DNA from: an uncultured Chloroflexota bacterium
Lineage (GTDB): Bacteria > Chloroflexota > Anaerolineae > Anaerolineales > Villigracilaceae
Reading direction: 5' to 3'
Length of the DNA: 5,721 bases
Assembly: GCA_903837815.1 (NCBI GenBank)
Contig: CAILWD010000317.1
Location: forward strand, 1-5,721
Shown: positions 4,835-5,721 of the stretch, in pieces
Position numbering within the stretch: position 1 is the stretch's first letter
How the letters are laid out: every line of letters begins with the position of its first letter
Notes under the pieces: model-generated
What the model saw: only the letters and a program-made list of their open reading frames with translations
Told to the model about the DNA's origin: nothing
Databases searched by the model: none
Program-made: the position numbers and the translations under genes

Positions 4835-5721
4835 ATGCTAAATGTCTTGCTTGATGCAATGGGGCGTTCCATTCGGGAAGTCAGGCAAAGGCCTGAAAAG
4901 GCTGTTCAAATTTTCCACCACAACGACGCCGACGGGCTGACCTCCGGCGCCATCCTGACCCGCGCCTTCGAGCGGGAGGGGTTCAAAGTCCAGCGCTTTT
5001 GTTTGGAGAAGCCCTACCCCGCCGTTTTGAAAAAGGTATTTGAACAGGAGGGAAAACTCTTGATCTTTGCCGATTTCGCCGGCAGGATCGCCCCCCTGAT
5101 TTCCGATTTGAATCGCGGACGAAACCTGACCCTGATTCTGGATCACCACGTTGCTGAAGCCTCCACTGACCCGATGGTCCACAACCTCGACCCTGACCTC
5201 TTCGGTTTGAAAGGCGACCGCGACATTTCCGCATCGACCACCTGCTACCTCTTCGCGCGGACGATGAATCCTGCCAACCGTGATTTGGCGTACGTCGCTG
5301 CCATCGGTGCGGTGGGCGACGGCTTTTTCGTGGACGGCGAACTGGTCAGCGAGAACCGTGAAGTCGCCCTCGAAGCCGTCCAGCAGGGGCGGATGGAGAT
5401 TCACAAACTGGAGCGCGGAGAAGAATACTTTTTGACCGGCCCCACCGGTCTGCTCCCCGTCCTCGAGTTGAGCGACTACCTCGACTTGCTCGGCGGCGTG
5501 GGTTATTACCAGGGCGGACCCGACATGGGAATCCACGTGTGCCTCGAAGGTGTTTCGCCAGAATCCGACCGCATGGTGGCAGAATTAAAAGCCGTCCGCA
5601 CGAAAATATTCGACGAGGAAATTTCCAGACTTCGGGCGGGGGCGTTGATCCAGACTCCCCGCATCCAGTGGTTCCACGTCGAGAAACGTCTCTTCCCGAT
5701 GGGCGTGAAGATGATCGGCGC
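4835..5721 (+). CDS. DHH-family phosphoesterase, RecJ/GAN-like (3' partial)
   Basis: A reading frame from ATG 4835 stays open for 295 codons to the window end. It carries the DHH signatures in order: FHHNDADGLTSGAIL (27-41, metal ligands D31 and D33), LLIFADFAGR (75-84, D80), LILDHHV (100-106, the DHH triad D103-H104-H105) and GAVGDGFF (158-165, D162). These aspartates and histidines bind two metal ions, usually Mn2+, for phosphodiester hydrolysis. The first motif, HNDADGLTSG, resembles archaeal RecJ-like nucleases (GAN-type) more than bacterial RecJ, where D-YDVDG-TS or similar is usual; this is from memory. Nucleases, nanoRNases and cyclic-dinucleotide phosphodiesterases share these motifs, so the substrate is open. 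The C-terminal part (DHHA1 or other substrate domain) is cut off. AAGGTG (4825-4830) four bases before the ATG is an acceptable Shine-Dalgarno site. It lies 24 bases after the AAA+ gene with no terminator between, so co-transcription is likely. Confidence 0.85.
   Translation, partial: MLNVLLDAMGRSIREVRQRPEKAVQIFHHNDADGLTSGAILTRAFEREGFKVQRFCLEKPYPAVLKKVFEQEGKLLIFADFAGRIAPLISDLNRGRNLTLILDHHVAEASTDPMVHNLDPDLFGLKGDRDISASTTCYLFARTMNPANRDLAYVAAIGAVGDGFFVDGELVSENREVALEAVQQGRMEIHKLERGEEYFLTGPTGLLPVLELSDYLDLLGGVGYYQGGPDMGIHVCLEGVSPESDRMVAELKAVRTKIFDEEISRLRAGALIQTPRIQWFHVEKRLFPMGVKMIG

Noticed and set aside
4838..5536. A 232-codon open frame on the minus strand at the right end
   Set aside because: It is antisense to the DHH gene, which has all four metal-binding motifs in one continuous frame.

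Overview
The window is an ordinary, densely coded bacterial chromosome segment with no RNA genes, no insertion sequences and no CRISPR array. Moderately GC-rich coding sequence, short intergenic gaps, a perfect bidirectional terminator hairpin and the mix of gene families suggest a Chloroflexota bacterium, perhaps Anaerolineae. That assignment is an impression from style and gene content, not a database result.

Layout. (1) Positions 1-1389, plus strand: the last 46 codons of a 2-oxoacid dehydrogenase E1 beta subunit, overlapping by one base (TAATG) a complete E2 lipoate acyltransferase gene. Both interdomain linkers of E2 are encoded by degenerate 7-nt tandem repeats. (2) Positions 1393-1428: a strong hairpin that can terminate transcription from both sides. 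(3) Positions 1432-3402, minus strand: a DPM1-like family 2 glycosyltransferase followed by a PLP-dependent class I/II aminotransferase, with a second, sequence-related hairpin between them. (4) Positions 3403-3487: a divergent promoter region with two perfect TATAAT boxes arranged as a mirror-image pair. (5) Positions 3488-5721, plus strand: a winged-helix plus AAA+ ATPase of unknown function, then, 24 bases downstream, a DHH-family phosphoesterase cut by the window end.

How the genes work together. E1 beta and E2 belong to one complex that oxidatively decarboxylates a 2-oxoacid (most likely pyruvate) to an acyl-CoA; E3 and E1 alpha are not in view. The glycosyltransferase and aminotransferase may share a transcript but have no obvious common pathway. 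The AAA+ ATPase and the DHH protein look co-transcribed; their link is positional only.

Most worth a second look: the heptanucleotide-repeat linkers of E2, the symmetric divergent -10 boxes with a probable leaderless glycosyltransferase mRNA, and the uncharacterised AAA+ / archaeal-style DHH pair. No clearly new multi-gene system is visible in this window.
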